Assembly (NCBI GenBank): GCA_011050675.1
Contig: DRFI01000025.1
Location: forward strand, 124,001 to 188,000
Direction of reading: 5' to 3'
Source: Maribacter sp.
GTDB taxonomy: Bacteria; Bacteroidota; Bacteroidia; Flavobacteriales; Flavobacteriaceae
Length of the DNA stretch: 64,000 nucleotides
In this document: positions 1 through 8,294 of the stretch, one piece after another
How the letters are laid out: the number at the start of each line of letters is the position of its first letter
Numbering within the stretch: the first letter of the stretch is position 1
Translations under genes and position numbers: made by a program
Notes under the pieces: generated by a model
What the model was told of the DNA's origin: nothing
Seen by the model: the letters and a program-made list of their open reading frames with translations, nothing else
Database searches by the model: none

Positions 1-2
1 CC

Positions 3-239
3 GCTACCGATACAGAAATGATGCAGAAATTTAAAAGCAGAAAAATGGATGCCCCAGATTATGTAGCACAACGATCGTTAGAAGGTTTATTTAATAAAGA
101 AATTCAAGTTATTTTTGGCGGTGATGACCGACTGAAAGAAAATACTTTAAATTTTGAAGCTCCTGAAGAATTAGATAAGCGGGTGGCACAGAATTATGAG
201 GAACGTAAAACTGCTAGTTTGGATCATAAAGCCGTCTGA
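3..239 (+). CDS. C-terminal fragment, probably short-chain dehydrogenase/reductase
   Basis: The frame is open to the left edge of the window, so this is the tail of a longer gene. About 78 residues are visible. The start resembles the threonine-containing loop and following helices near the end of SDR oxidoreductases (TDTEMM, then MDAPDYVAQRSLEGL), where the substrate-binding lid sits. The Rossmann motif and the YxxxK active site would lie upstream and cannot be seen. The SDR call is an inference from a short segment; another alpha/beta enzyme remains possible. The lipoprotein gene at 276 follows after 36 bases on the same strand, so co-transcription is possible. Confidence 0.4.
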   Translation, partial: ATDTEMMQKFKSRKMDAPDYVAQRSLEGLFNKEIQVIFGGDDRLKENTLNFEAPEELDKRVAQNYEERKTASLDHKAV

Positions 240-275
240 TCTCAACTAGGTAAATAAATTAAACGGCACACAACT

Positions 276-1175
276 ATGAAATTACTTTACAAATTTTCAC
301 TTTTATCAGTATTTGCAATTATTATATCCTGCAAAGAAACTCCTAAATCTGTTAATAGTGCTACCGATTTAGCGGTAACTGAAACTGATGTTATCTCCAT
401 CCCAGAATCATGGGTTAATTCACGAGTAGCAAAAACTAAAGAAAGATTAAATAGCTCTGAAGCAGGAAAAGTAATATGGAATGCAATGGAAGCCCATGGC
501 GGATTGGATACTTGGTATGCTAATGGTCCAATTTCATTTCGTTTCAATTATCAGCCTTTAAATGGTAAAACAGCCAGAGATAGTTACCAAACTGTAGATA
601 CGTGGAGCAACAAATCTTTGCATACAAGCGCTACGGATAGCACTGCCAAATTTGGGTGGACAGGTGAACAAGCTTGGGTAAAAGCTAAAGATAGTACTGC
701 ATTTGCATATGATACTAAATTCTGGGCGCTAACACCATTATGGTTTGTTGGTCATCCGTTTGTTTTGAGCGGGGAAGGGGTAAACTTAGCGTTGTTGGAG
801 CCGACAACTTATAAAGAGAAAGATTACAATGTAGTCAAAGTAACTTTCGATGCTGAAACTGGCGATGCACCAGATGATTATTACATTTTATATGTAAATA
901 AAGAATCTAATAAATTGGCGGTTATGAGATATATAGTTTCTTACCCTCAATATTTTAAAGATGGCGGACATGCACCAGAAAAATTTACTGAATTCGTTGG
1001 GGAACAAGTTGTAGATGGTATTACAATGCCAGGTGGCTTCAAAACCTATTGGACAGTAAAAGACAATCAACCTGGAGATTATATTACCAAAATTGATTTC
1101 ACCGATGTATCCTTTGAAAAGGAATTGTCAAAAGACTTTTTTGATGCTCCTGAAGGTGCTAAGATTCTTGAATAA
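276..1175 (+). CDS. Conserved lipoprotein of unknown function
   Basis: A 299-residue protein with a lipoprotein signal: a hydrophobic stretch ending IIISC, so Cys19 is the likely lipidated residue. The mature part has alternating beta-type segments and many aromatic residues (WYANGPISFRFNY, WFVGHPFVL), resembling the periplasmic beta-sheet lipid-binding scaffolds common in Bacteroidota, but I cannot name a family firmly (DUF6503-like is a guess). No catalytic motif is visible. It ends just before a strong bidirectional terminator, so it closes the unit that begins left of the window. Confidence 0.75.
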   Translation: MKLLYKFSLLSVFAIIISCKETPKSVNSATDLAVTETDVISIPESWVNSRVAKTKERLNSSEAGKVIWNAMEAHGGLDTWYANGPISFRFNYQPLNGKTARDSYQTVDTWSNKSLHTSATDSTAKFGWTGEQAWVKAKDSTAFAYDTKFWALTPLWFVGHPFVLSGEGVNLALLEPTTYKEKDYNVVKVTFDAETGDAPDDYYILYVNKESNKLAVMRYIVSYPQYFKDGGHAPEKFTEFVGEQVVDGITMPGGFKTYWTVKDNQPGDYITKIDFTDVSFEKELSKDFFDAPEGAKILE

Positions 1176-1202
1176 TTAATTCAACATGTTGGACATAAAA
1201 AA

Positions 1203-1230
1203 ATCCCAAAGATATCTTTGGGATTTTTTT
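1203..1230. terminator. Bidirectional rho-independent terminator
   Basis: A perfect 22-base palindrome (1203-1224, core CCCAAAGATATCTTTGGG) is followed by a T run on the plus strand and preceded by an A run, so it can stop both the lipoprotein gene (276-1175) and the convergent glucokinase gene (1247-1990). Confidence 0.85.
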
Positions 1231-1246
1231 ATAAAATTATTTTATC

Positions 1247-1990
1247 TTATTCTCCTTTATGTTGCGAAGCTACCGCTGCACCAATTATTCCAGCATGGTT
1301 TTGAAGTTCTGCTGCTATAACCTTAGTATCTATTTTAATTTTAGATTTAAATTCATTAAAATCTTTAGACGCTCCACCACCAAGAATAATTAAATCTGGA
1401 GAAACAATCAGCTCTACATATTCTAAAAAGGTATTGAATCTTTTACCCCATTTGCTGTATGAAAGACCTTCTTTGTCTTTAGCTGAACCGGCTGCCCATT
1501 TTTCAATCTTGGAATATTTTTTATAAGGTATTTGACCCAATTCAAAATTAGGAATTAGCCTGCCATCTAAAAATGCACCACTGCCTAAACCGGTACCTAT
1601 GGTAATCATAATAACAAGACCTTTTTCATTTTTACCGATACCATAATTCATTGTGGCATAACCAGCAGCATCGGCATCATTGATTACTGTAAAATCTAAA
1701 CCGGTCTTTTTCTCCAATAATTTTTCAACGTTTACACCTAACCAGCTTTTATGAAGATTGCCGGTAGCTTTGCAAACACCATTTTTTATTATCGTAGGAA
1801 AACCACAACCAACTTTACCTTTGTAGTCAAAATGAGCTACAATTTCAGCAATTACATCGGTCATTGCTTCTGGTGTTCTAGGAGTGGGAGTGGGTATTCT
1901 AAAGCGCTCAGAGATCATTTCTCCAGTTTCAGAATTAACTAAAGCTCCTTTAATTCCAGAACCACCAACATCAATACCAAGTAAAGTCAT
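1247..1990 (-). CDS. ppgK: Polyphosphate glucokinase (ROK family)
   Basis: A 247-residue ROK-type sugar kinase. The N-terminus carries the phosphate-binding motif [11 protein letters not shown] (residues 5-15). A second motif, [11 protein letters not shown], follows the catalytic Asp region ([11 protein letters not shown]). The length and the lack of the usual ROK zinc cysteine motif fit the strictly polyphosphate-dependent glucokinases, which phosphorylate glucose with polyphosphate or ATP in the cytoplasm. It is monocistronic, convergent with the upstream lipoprotein gene. It could channel glucose released by the two glucosidases in this window (22686-25313 and 33921-36548); that link is inference. 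Confidence 0.85.
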   Translation of the reverse strand: MTLLGIDVGGSGIKGALVNSETGEMISERFRIPTPTPRTPEAMTDVIAEIVAHFDYKGKVGCGFPTIIKNGVCKATGNLHKSWLGVNVEKLLEKKTGLDFTVINDADAAGYATMNYGIGKNEKGLVIMITIGTGLGSGAFLDGRLIPNFELGQIPYKKYSKIEKWAAGSAKDKEGLSYSKWGKRFNTFLEYVELIVSPDLIILGGGASKDFNEFKSKIKIDTKVIAAELQNHAGIIGAAVASQHKGE

Positions 1991-2100
1991 TTTATTTTTT
2001 TGTTATGAATTACAAAGAAACGAAAAAGAATCGGCTCTTTGAAGTGAGATTTTTATGTGTGTTTTACTTCTCTAATCTTTTGCTAAAATAGGACATAAAA

Positions 2101-2122
2101 AAAGGACCTAAACAGGTCCTTT
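2101..2122 (-). terminator. Terminator of the small secreted protein gene
   Basis: Stem AAAGGACC / GGTCCTTT around a six-base loop. The A run at 2097-2103 becomes a U run on the minus strand, so it ends the gene at 2130-2435. Confidence 0.75.
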
Positions 2123-2129
2123 AGATTAT

Positions 2130-2435
2130 TTATTCTGGCATTAGCAGTTCTACAATTGTGCTAACTTGAATTTCTTCATCGTCTTCATCCAATTCAGAGT
2201 CTACTGTAAAAGTGATAGAAAACTGTCTACCAACAAATTTTTGACTAGTTAAATCGTACTTGTTACTTACTGCGTTGGTAACGTTGTTGAATTCTACTGT
2301 TTCGCCTTCATCATCTGTAAAAGAATAAACGCCATTACTGTAGCCTTCATAAGTTGCATTCATGGTACTAGTGTCTTGACCAAATGTTGTAAACGAAGAA
2401 ACTGTTACGAACAATACTATTAAAAGTGATTTCAT
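2130..2435 (-). CDS. Small secreted protein, hypothetical
   Basis: A 101-residue protein with a Sec signal peptide (residues 1 to about 19, ending TTFGQ). The mature part is acidic and beta-rich (TYEGYSNGVYSFTDDEGETVEF), with an acidic cluster DSELDEDDEE near the C-terminus that could bind cations. I recognise no family. It is transcribed alone and has its own terminator. Upstream, 261 bases separate it from the divergent dikinase gene at 2697, so regulation from that interval could affect both. Confidence 0.6.
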   Translation of the reverse strand: MKSLLIVLFVTVSSFTTFGQDTSTMNATYEGYSNGVYSFTDDEGETVEFNNVTNAVSNKYDLTSQKFVGRQFSITFTVDSELDEDDEEIQVSTIVELLMPE

Positions 2436-2665
2436 TTTTTGCTTGTTTAGTTAATTTTCGATTTTTTTTGCTCGATTTTCAAACCTGTTTTTTAGACTTG
2501 AAAAGTTGTTACAAATGAAATCTAATTAGTTGAATAACGATTAAATTTATCATTTTATTATGATACATTTTTTAAATCTTAAATAACTGTAAACCAGTAG
2601 GCTATTTTTGATTTATTGCAATAAAATAATTTATGTTTAGACTATAAAGTAGCATAATTAGATAC

Positions 2666-2673
2666 TACCTTTA
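2666..2673 (+). promoter_or_regulatory. Possible -7 box for the secreted dikinase operon
   Basis: TACCTTTA resembles the Bacteroidota -7 consensus TAnnTTTG with one change, and lies 23 bases before the TTG start at 2697. No TTG is found at the usual -33 distance, so the call is weak. The rest of 2436-2696 is AT-rich with no gene. Confidence 0.3.
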
Positions 2674-2696
2674 CCTAATTAATCAATACCACTCCA

Positions 2697-5624
2697 TTGA
2701 AAAACTATAATTTACCTAAGGCACTTGTTCTGTTTATACTTGTTTCTTTTGGAATAGCGCACTTAAGTTATTCACAGGCTCAAATCTCACCAGACAAGGT
2801 TCAAAATTTAATTTATACATATAAGAATGATATTAGAGGACCGTATAAAGACATACGTTGGTTCTGTACCGATGGTAGCGTACGCCAGCCTAAAGATCCT
2901 TGTCCAGACAATATAGGGCCAGGTGTGCAACACGCGCGCTATAAAGATGAAGTGATAGCCTTGGGGAAGAGCAATCATGTTTACTTAGGGCAGATATTGG
3001 CATATACCAATGTTGATGAATTATGGGATAACAACAACAATCATTCTCGTTTAAAACAATATCAATTAGATAAGTATTTACGATTAGTAGATGATGGTTG
3101 GATAAATAAGAAAGGGCAGTATTATAGAGGTTCTGTTCAAGTGGAAGATGAAGAAGCGTGGGGTATAGCTTTCTTTAAAGCTATATTATCGCAAGATGCC
3201 ATCGTTGCCGATAATTTCTATCTAATTAGGCAGTCGTTAAAAGATATTCCTCATAACGGTGATGATAACGTTGCGCAGTTAATGCGAAGTGAGTCTAAAG
3301 TGATTTCCGATTTGTATACTCCGTTTATGGACTTGAGAACTAAAATTCATAGTCAGCCAGAAAAATTGGATATTCAAAAAGTAATCGATTTCAAATCAAA
3401 AAATCAGAAGTCGTTAACTACAGATTTAAATAAGAAGTTAGATGGCTTGGTAAGCACCATGCAAGTTTTCTTTAAACCGGTAGATGTACAGGCGTTATTG
3501 AATAAGTCAAAATTGATTAAGGGAACTTCTCTTGGTGATAAAGTGCAAGCTTTTGTAAATAGTAAGGAGGCAAATGACAAGCCTAGTTATATTGTAACCG
3601 AAGCCGCATTATTACTAGTCGATATTCGCGAAGAATTATTAGCCGAAAAGCGACCATTGGCACGCTTACAGCTACTAGATATATCATTGAAATTAGAAGA
3701 ACTTCTATTTCAAAATGCACCTAATTGGGAGGCTACGACTGTTAGTGGACAATTAGAGAAAATATGTGCTTTAACAACGGCATCAGTTGGGGCTGGATAT
3801 TTAGAGTTGTGGGAATGGGAGCAAATTTCTGGTACATTAAGTAAGTTTAATCAAGATGACTTAAGCTTAGCAGAATTGACACAAGTATTGGAAACTGCAA
3901 GAGCAGCGGTAGAATGGAGTGCTGCAATGGTAAAGGCTAATTACCAAGAGGTGGTAAATGTATATACCGCATTTGAGCCTAAGGCATATACTTTTATAGA
4001 TGATAGAATTAGAGGCTCTGTAGCATTGCATTTAGGGCAAAGTGTTGGCGAATTGGGTGATTTTATTGCAAAAGAATCTGCACTAACGAATAAAGTTATG
4101 GATGTTGCTAACCAGAGTACATTTAGGGGCTTAAATCCTGGGTATGCTTATGGTGAATTAGTTGTAGTAGATGGCTCATCTGAAGATGTAGAAGTATCTG
4201 CCGATAAAATTTATGTTTTTCAACGTTCACCTTCAGATTTAAAACCGGTTGCAGGTATTGCCACGGTGGCAGAAGGAAATATGGTTTCTCATGTGCAATT
4301 ATTAGCACGTAATTTAGGGATACCAAACGCAGCGTTGTCAGATGCTAATCTTCAAAGTTTAAAGAAGTACGATGGTACAAGAGTGTTCTATGCGGTTTCT
4401 AATAAGGGAAATGTTATTATAAAACCAGAAGCACAAATGACCGATCAAGAGCATGGACTTTTTGTGAAAAAGGAGCGTAATACGGATAAGATAGAGGTGC
4501 CTGTTGAAAAAATTCAATTGGGAAATACAGATGTTCTTAATATGCGTGATGTTGACGCAAGTGATTCAGGTGCACTATGTGGGCCAAAAGCAGCTAATTT
4601 AGGTCAGTTAAAGAAAATGTTTCCAGAGCAAGTGGTTGAAGGTTTGGTTATTCCGTTCGGAATTTTCAGGGACCATATGGATCAGCAGATGCCTGGCGAG
4701 AATAGTTCGTATTGGGAATATTTGAATGCGATGTTCAAAGAAGCGGAGCGTATGCGAAATGCAGATGTGCCTGAGCCAGAAGTTGAGAATTATCAGTTAC
4801 GACAATTAGAGACTTTAAGAGGTGCCATCAAGGAAATGCCGTTGAAAGAAGATTTTATGCAGCAGTTAGAAACGAAATTCAAATCGGTACTTGGGTCAGA
4901 TTTTGGGAAAATTCCTGTGTTCTTACGTAGCGACACCAATATGGAGGATTTAAAAGAGTTTACAGGCGCAGGGTTAAATTTGACTTTATTCAATGTCCTT
5001 AATAAAGAGAAGATTTTAGAAGGTATTAAAGAAGTATGGGCATCACCATATACAGAGCGTAGTTTTAAATGGAGACAGGTGTATTTGTTAAATCCTGAAA
5101 ATGTGTTCCCATCTATTTTAGTCATACCAAGTGTAGATGTAGATTATTCGGGCGTATTAATTACAAAGGGTATCAATTCTGGTAACGATAAAGATTTAAC
5201 TGTGGCATTCAGTAGAGGTGCAGGTGGTGCTGTAGATGGTCAGTCTGCAGAAACGTATACTATATATGATAGTAATGGCTATCGTTTATTGGCGCCGGCA
5301 CGTGAGCCAATTTACAATACCTTACCAGCTACTGGTGGTACAGGTAAAAAAGCAGCTACGTTTCAGAATAGAGTAGTGAATGAAAAGAACATGGCCGAAA
5401 TAAAGACTTTAGCAAAAACTATTCGTGAAACCTTGCCTAAAGAAACAAATTCAGATTATGAAGGCGCTTATGATGTTGAGCTTGGTTTCAAAGAAGATAA
5501 ATTATGGTTGTTTCAAATTCGTCCATTTGTAGAGAATAAAAAAGCATTAAGTTCTGGATATTTAGAGTCCATTACTCCAAAAATTAATACAGAAAAAGTA
5601 ATTTCTTTAAGCTCAAAATTATAA
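2697..5624 (+). CDS. Exported PEP-synthase/glucan-water-dikinase-like protein
   Basis: A 975-residue protein starting at TTG. Residues 1-27 are a Sec signal peptide (cleavage near SYS-QAQ). Residues 28 to about 480 are mostly helical with no family I recognise. Residues 480-570 form a swivelling phosphohistidine domain, with His532 in GNMVSHVQLLARNLGIP. Residues 610-950 form an ATP-grasp PEP/pyruvate-binding domain with Lys631 (GPKAANLG), Arg744 (FLRSDTNMEDL) and the QIRP motif (940-943). His domain before ATP-grasp is the order of plant glucan water dikinase, reversed from PEP synthase; RSDTNMEDLKEFTGAGL also resembles GWD. The stop overlaps the next start (TAATG), implying coupling. Activity and substrate are unknown; an ATP user outside the cytoplasm is unexpected, and an exported degenerate enzyme remains possible. 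Confidence 0.75.
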   Translation: MKNYNLPKALVLFILVSFGIAHLSYSQAQISPDKVQNLIYTYKNDIRGPYKDIRWFCTDGSVRQPKDPCPDNIGPGVQHARYKDEVIALGKSNHVYLGQILAYTNVDELWDNNNNHSRLKQYQLDKYLRLVDDGWINKKGQYYRGSVQVEDEEAWGIAFFKAILSQDAIVADNFYLIRQSLKDIPHNGDDNVAQLMRSESKVISDLYTPFMDLRTKIHSQPEKLDIQKVIDFKSKNQKSLTTDLNKKLDGLVSTMQVFFKPVDVQALLNKSKLIKGTSLGDKVQAFVNSKEANDKPSYIVTEAALLLVDIREELLAEKRPLARLQLLDISLKLEELLFQNAPNWEATTVSGQLEKICALTTASVGAGYLELWEWEQISGTLSKFNQDDLSLAELTQVLETARAAVEWSAAMVKANYQEVVNVYTAFEPKAYTFIDDRIRGSVALHLGQSVGELGDFIAKESALTNKVMDVANQSTFRGLNPGYAYGELVVVDGSSEDVEVSADKIYVFQRSPSDLKPVAGIATVAEGNMVSHVQLLARNLGIPNAALSDANLQSLKKYDGTRVFYAVSNKGNVIIKPEAQMTDQEHGLFVKKERNTDKIEVPVEKIQLGNTDVLNMRDVDASDSGALCGPKAANLGQLKKMFPEQVVEGLVIPFGIFRDHMDQQMPGENSSYWEYLNAMFKEAERMRNADVPEPEVENYQLRQLETLRGAIKEMPLKEDFMQQLETKFKSVLGSDFGKIPVFLRSDTNMEDLKEFTGAGLNLTLFNVLNKEKILEGIKEVWASPYTERSFKWRQVYLLNPENVFPSILVIPSVDVDYSGVLITKGINSGNDKDLTVAFSRGAGGAVDGQSAETYTIYDSNGYRLLAPAREPIYNTLPATGGTGKKAATFQNRVVNEKNMAEIKTLAKTIRETLPKETNSDYEGAYDVELGFKEDKLWLFQIRPFVENKKALSSGYLESITPKINTEKVISLSSKL

Positions 5625-6886
5625 TGAGGAAAATAATATTATTAGCAATAGTGGTACTCAGTGCATCGGCATTCACAACATATAAGTATTACCCAATTGA
5701 TGGTTTCGAGCGTACAGGTATTAAACGTTTAAAACGTTTAGAAATGATTAAAAACGGTGAGATTAAAGATGCAACAGCGTTACCAGCTGGGGCTTTAAAA
5801 TCGTACAGTGATATTCAGTTGAACCTTCTCTCTAGAAAGAATGATAGTGCAATGGGTTTAATGCAAGTGAACGAAGATTTTCAGAAAGAGATAAGTGCAC
5901 TTTTCCGCGGATTGGATAAAAGTTATTCTCTTACTGTCTTGGATATTTCTGACCCTGAGAATGTTCGTTATGCTGAACGAAATGAGACTTTAGGCTACCA
6001 ACCAGGTAGTGTAGGTAAGTTGGCTGTTTTAGTCGGGTTGTTTACGCAGTTAGAAAAAATTTATCCGGATTCATTCGAGAAAAGAACGGAGCTGTTAAAG
6101 AACAAATCTGTGAAAGCAGGCGTATGGGGCTTAACCGATGAACATACTATTCCTATTTATAATATTGAAAAGAATACATTGGTAAAACGACAAGTAATAG
6201 CTAGTGATGTATTCTCTTTATATGAATGGGCTGATCATATGCTGTCTGTAAGTAATAATGGTGCGGCAAGTATAGTTTGGCGAGAAGTTCTATTAATGGC
6301 TGCATTTGGCGAAAAATATCCTGACTTAACTCAAGAAGAAACGGATACTTATTTTAAAGAAACTCAAAAAAAGGAATTAACAGATTTGAGCAATGATGTG
6401 GTTAATTTGCCATTGAGAGAATTAGGTATTACATCAGATGAGTGGAGATTAGGTAGTTTCTTTACCAGAGGGGCAAATACATATGTTGGTGATAAAGGCG
6501 GTAGTATTGGTTCTCCGCAAGGATTAATGAAATTTTTGGTACAGCTAGAGCAAGGTAAGGTGGTAGATGAAGCTTCTAGCTTAGAAATGAAACGATTAAT
6601 GTATATGACAGACCGTAGAATTCGTTATGCACAATCGCCCGCTTTGAAAGAAGCAGCTGTGTATTTTAAATCTGGTTCACTTTATAAATGTGATAGAAGT
6701 AAAGGTGAAACTTGTGGTAAATATATGGGTAACATAACCAATTTTATGAACTCCGTCATCATTGTAGAACAACCAGATAATTGTAAGTATATGGTGGTGT
6801 TAATGACAAACGTTCTTCGTAAAAACTCTGCTAGTGACCACATGTATTTGGCTGGAAATATTGATAAAATTGTTAGAAAGGGGTAA
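5624..6886 (+). CDS. Exported beta-lactamase-fold serine hydrolase
   Basis: A 420-residue protein with an N-terminal signal peptide or anchor (residues 1-17). All three motifs of the penicillin-binding/class A beta-lactamase fold are present: SVGK (Ser129, Lys132) as SxxK, SNN (Ser210-Asn212) as SxN, and KSG (349-351). It is longer than a typical class A enzyme (about 290), with an N-terminal extension of about 80 residues and an insert at 225-290. Cys356 and Cys364 could form a disulfide. The ATG lies inside the stop of the dikinase-like gene (one-base overlap), so the two proteins are probably made together. It may be a peptidase, esterase or transpeptidase-like enzyme; drug resistance is not implied. 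Confidence 0.75.
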   Translation: MRKIILLAIVVLSASAFTTYKYYPIDGFERTGIKRLKRLEMIKNGEIKDATALPAGALKSYSDIQLNLLSRKNDSAMGLMQVNEDFQKEISALFRGLDKSYSLTVLDISDPENVRYAERNETLGYQPGSVGKLAVLVGLFTQLEKIYPDSFEKRTELLKNKSVKAGVWGLTDEHTIPIYNIEKNTLVKRQVIASDVFSLYEWADHMLSVSNNGAASIVWREVLLMAAFGEKYPDLTQEETDTYFKETQKKELTDLSNDVVNLPLRELGITSDEWRLGSFFTRGANTYVGDKGGSIGSPQGLMKFLVQLEQGKVVDEASSLEMKRLMYMTDRRIRYAQSPALKEAAVYFKSGSLYKCDRSKGETCGKYMGNITNFMNSVIIVEQPDNCKYMVVLMTNVLRKNSASDHMYLAGNIDKIVRKG

Positions 6887-6909
6887 AATTTAAACTAATT
6901 ATTTACTGC

Positions 6910-7575
6910 GTGAAAAGACTATTATTATTGCTGGTTTTATTGTCGGTCTTATGTAGTTGCGAGGAGGAACCTCTTGAAGCAGGTATCGAGACGACAGTTT
7001 TTGGTCGTGTATACGATACTATAAATGAAATACCTATTAAGAATATTAAAATAAAAATTGGTGAAAGTATTCGACAAGGAACCTTTTCAGGTACTAGTTA
7101 TAATTTTAAGGGGTATTTAGATTCTACCATTACAGATAGTGAGGGTAATTATAAAATTACTTTTGAGACTTCTGGCAAGGGAACGATTTATGATTTACAT
7201 ATTTCTTTAAAAGAGGATATATCTTTTACTAGTATAAGGGAGGTTATAAAGGATGAAAATATAGGAGTTACAGAAGAACTAAACCTTGATGCATTACAGC
7301 TTTATCCGGTAAATTTAAAAATCACAACTACAGACGTTTTTGAGGAATCCATTTTGATTTTTACACAATTTTCCGGTGGTAACATTGACAAGCATCCATC
7401 ATTGAAAATTGCTACAGAAAGAGCGGTGTGGTTAGATAAAAATCAACCAAGTTCAATTAGTTTTCATATTGAAGATAGTAGTCCCCTTAGATATGCTGCG
7501 AAAACTATTTCAGCCACCAATTCTAAAACAATTACTACGGTGGATATTGCATTATCCTATGAAGATTTCAATTAA
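6910..7575 (+). CDS. Lipoprotein with carboxypeptidase-regulatory-like domain
   Basis: A 221-residue lipoprotein starting at GTG; the signal LLLVLLSVLCSC gives a lipidated Cys near residue 17. Residues 28-105 look like a prealbumin-like carboxypeptidase regulatory domain (VFGRVYDTINEIPIKNIKIKI, then DSEGNYKITF), common in Bacteroidota surface proteins. The C-terminal half is beta-rich and unassigned. It lies 23 bases downstream of the serine hydrolase, probably in the same transcript, which adds an envelope-anchored component to the dikinase/hydrolase pair. The role is unknown. Confidence 0.65.
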   Translation: MKRLLLLLVLLSVLCSCEEEPLEAGIETTVFGRVYDTINEIPIKNIKIKIGESIRQGTFSGTSYNFKGYLDSTITDSEGNYKITFETSGKGTIYDLHISLKEDISFTSIREVIKDENIGVTEELNLDALQLYPVNLKITTTDVFEESILIFTQFSGGNIDKHPSLKIATERAVWLDKNQPSSISFHIEDSSPLRYAAKTISATNSKTITTVDIALSYEDFN

Positions 7576-7618
7576 GTTGTAATATTCTTTTAAGAAAAAG
7601 TTAAAAGTTTTTTTATAT

Positions 7619-7634
7619 CAAAGCACTTGCTTAG
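7619..7634 (+). promoter_or_regulatory. Operator 1 of the adjacent TetR regulator
   Basis: CAAAGCACTTGCTTAG is an inverted repeat (CAAAGCA / TGCTTAG, one arm mismatch, two-base centre) ahead of the tetR gene. Its last three bases are the first three of a TAGTTTTG -7 box (7632-7639), so a bound repressor would cover the promoter. It matches operator 2 at 8240-8255. Confidence 0.7.
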
Positions 7635-7639
7635 TTTTG
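7632..7639 (+). promoter_or_regulatory. -7 box of the tetR gene
   Basis: TAGTTTTG matches TAnnTTTG exactly and lies 17 bases before the ATG at 7657. It overlaps operator 1 by three bases. No clear -33 TTG is visible, as expected for a weak, regulator-controlled promoter. Confidence 0.55.
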
Positions 7640-7656
7640 TACTGTAATTAGAAATA

Positions 7657-8220
7657 ATGGCACGTAAAAAACAATATAACGAAACTGAAGTCATAGATAA
7701 GGCCATGCGCTTGTTCTGGCGTAATGGCTATGAAAGCACATCGGTTCGTATGTTGGAGAAAGAAATGGGTATTAACCAGTTCTCTATTTATGCCAGCTTT
7801 AAAAATAAAGAAGGTGTTTTCTTAGAAAGTATTAAACTTTATAATACTCAAATTAAAGCCATCACCAATACCTTAGAAAAATCTAATAATGGGTTAGAAG
7901 GTATTAAAGATTATTTTTTTGATTTTCTAGATTTTTCTAGAGAAGGTGCAATTTTCAAAGGATGTTTGGTTACCAATACGGTAAACGAAATTAAAGAAGA
8001 TTCGAGTCCGGTTATTATGGCGGCGTTGAAACGTTTTTCTTCAAATATTAGAGAACTTTTTGTAAGGAACCTAAAACAAGACGACTCAAGGGATGTAAAA
8101 GATATAGAAGCACAAGCTGACTATTTAATGAACGCTCTTTTAGGTCTATCAATTTCATCAAAAGTGTTTAAAGAGGAACAGTTAAAAGGCATCATTAGGA
8201 TTACATTTTTACACTTGTAG
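7657..8220 (+). CDS. TetR/AcrR family transcriptional regulator
   Basis: A 187-residue one-component repressor. Residues 10-56 form the TetR helix-turn-helix (VIDKAMRLFWRNGYESTSVRMLEKEMGINQ, then FSIYASFKNKEGVF). The remainder is the helical ligand-binding and dimer domain. Matching inverted repeats lie before this gene and before the next one (8295), the usual sign of autoregulation together with control of a neighbour. The effector cannot be read from sequence; the AhpD-like target suggests thiol, peroxide or electrophile stress. Cys109 (FKGCLV) could be redox-sensitive, but that is inference. Confidence 0.9.
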   Translation: MARKKQYNETEVIDKAMRLFWRNGYESTSVRMLEKEMGINQFSIYASFKNKEGVFLESIKLYNTQIKAITNTLEKSNNGLEGIKDYFFDFLDFSREGAIFKGCLVTNTVNEIKEDSSPVIMAALKRFSSNIRELFVRNLKQDDSRDVKDIEAQADYLMNALLGLSISSKVFKEEQLKGIIRITFLHL

Positions 8221-8239
8221 CATTTTTTTTAATCAATAA

Positions 8240-8255
8240 CTAAGCAGTTGCTTAG
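8240..8255 (+). promoter_or_regulatory. Operator 2 of the TetR regulator
   Basis: CTAAGCAGTTGCTTAG has perfect 7-base arms around a GT centre. It lies 39 bases before the AhpD-like gene, and its last three bases begin a TAGATTTA -7-like box (8253-8260), the same geometry as at operator 1. Confidence 0.75.
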
Positions 8256-8260
8256 ATTTA
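8253..8260 (+). promoter_or_regulatory. -7-like box of the AhpD-like gene
   Basis: TAGATTTA fits TAnnTTTG except at the last base. It overlaps operator 2 by three bases and leaves an A-rich leader of about 30 bases before the ATG at 8295. Confidence 0.45.
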
Positions 8261-8294
8261 ACATAAATATAATAATTAATAAATAAAATAGATT

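Noticed and set aside
2436-2696. Possible riboswitch before the dikinase-like gene
   Set aside because: AT-rich sequence without stable paired elements or a known aptamer pattern.
4123-5125. Minus-strand ORFs inside the dikinase-like gene
   Set aside because: They are shadows of a well-supported coding frame and show no motif, promoter or signal.
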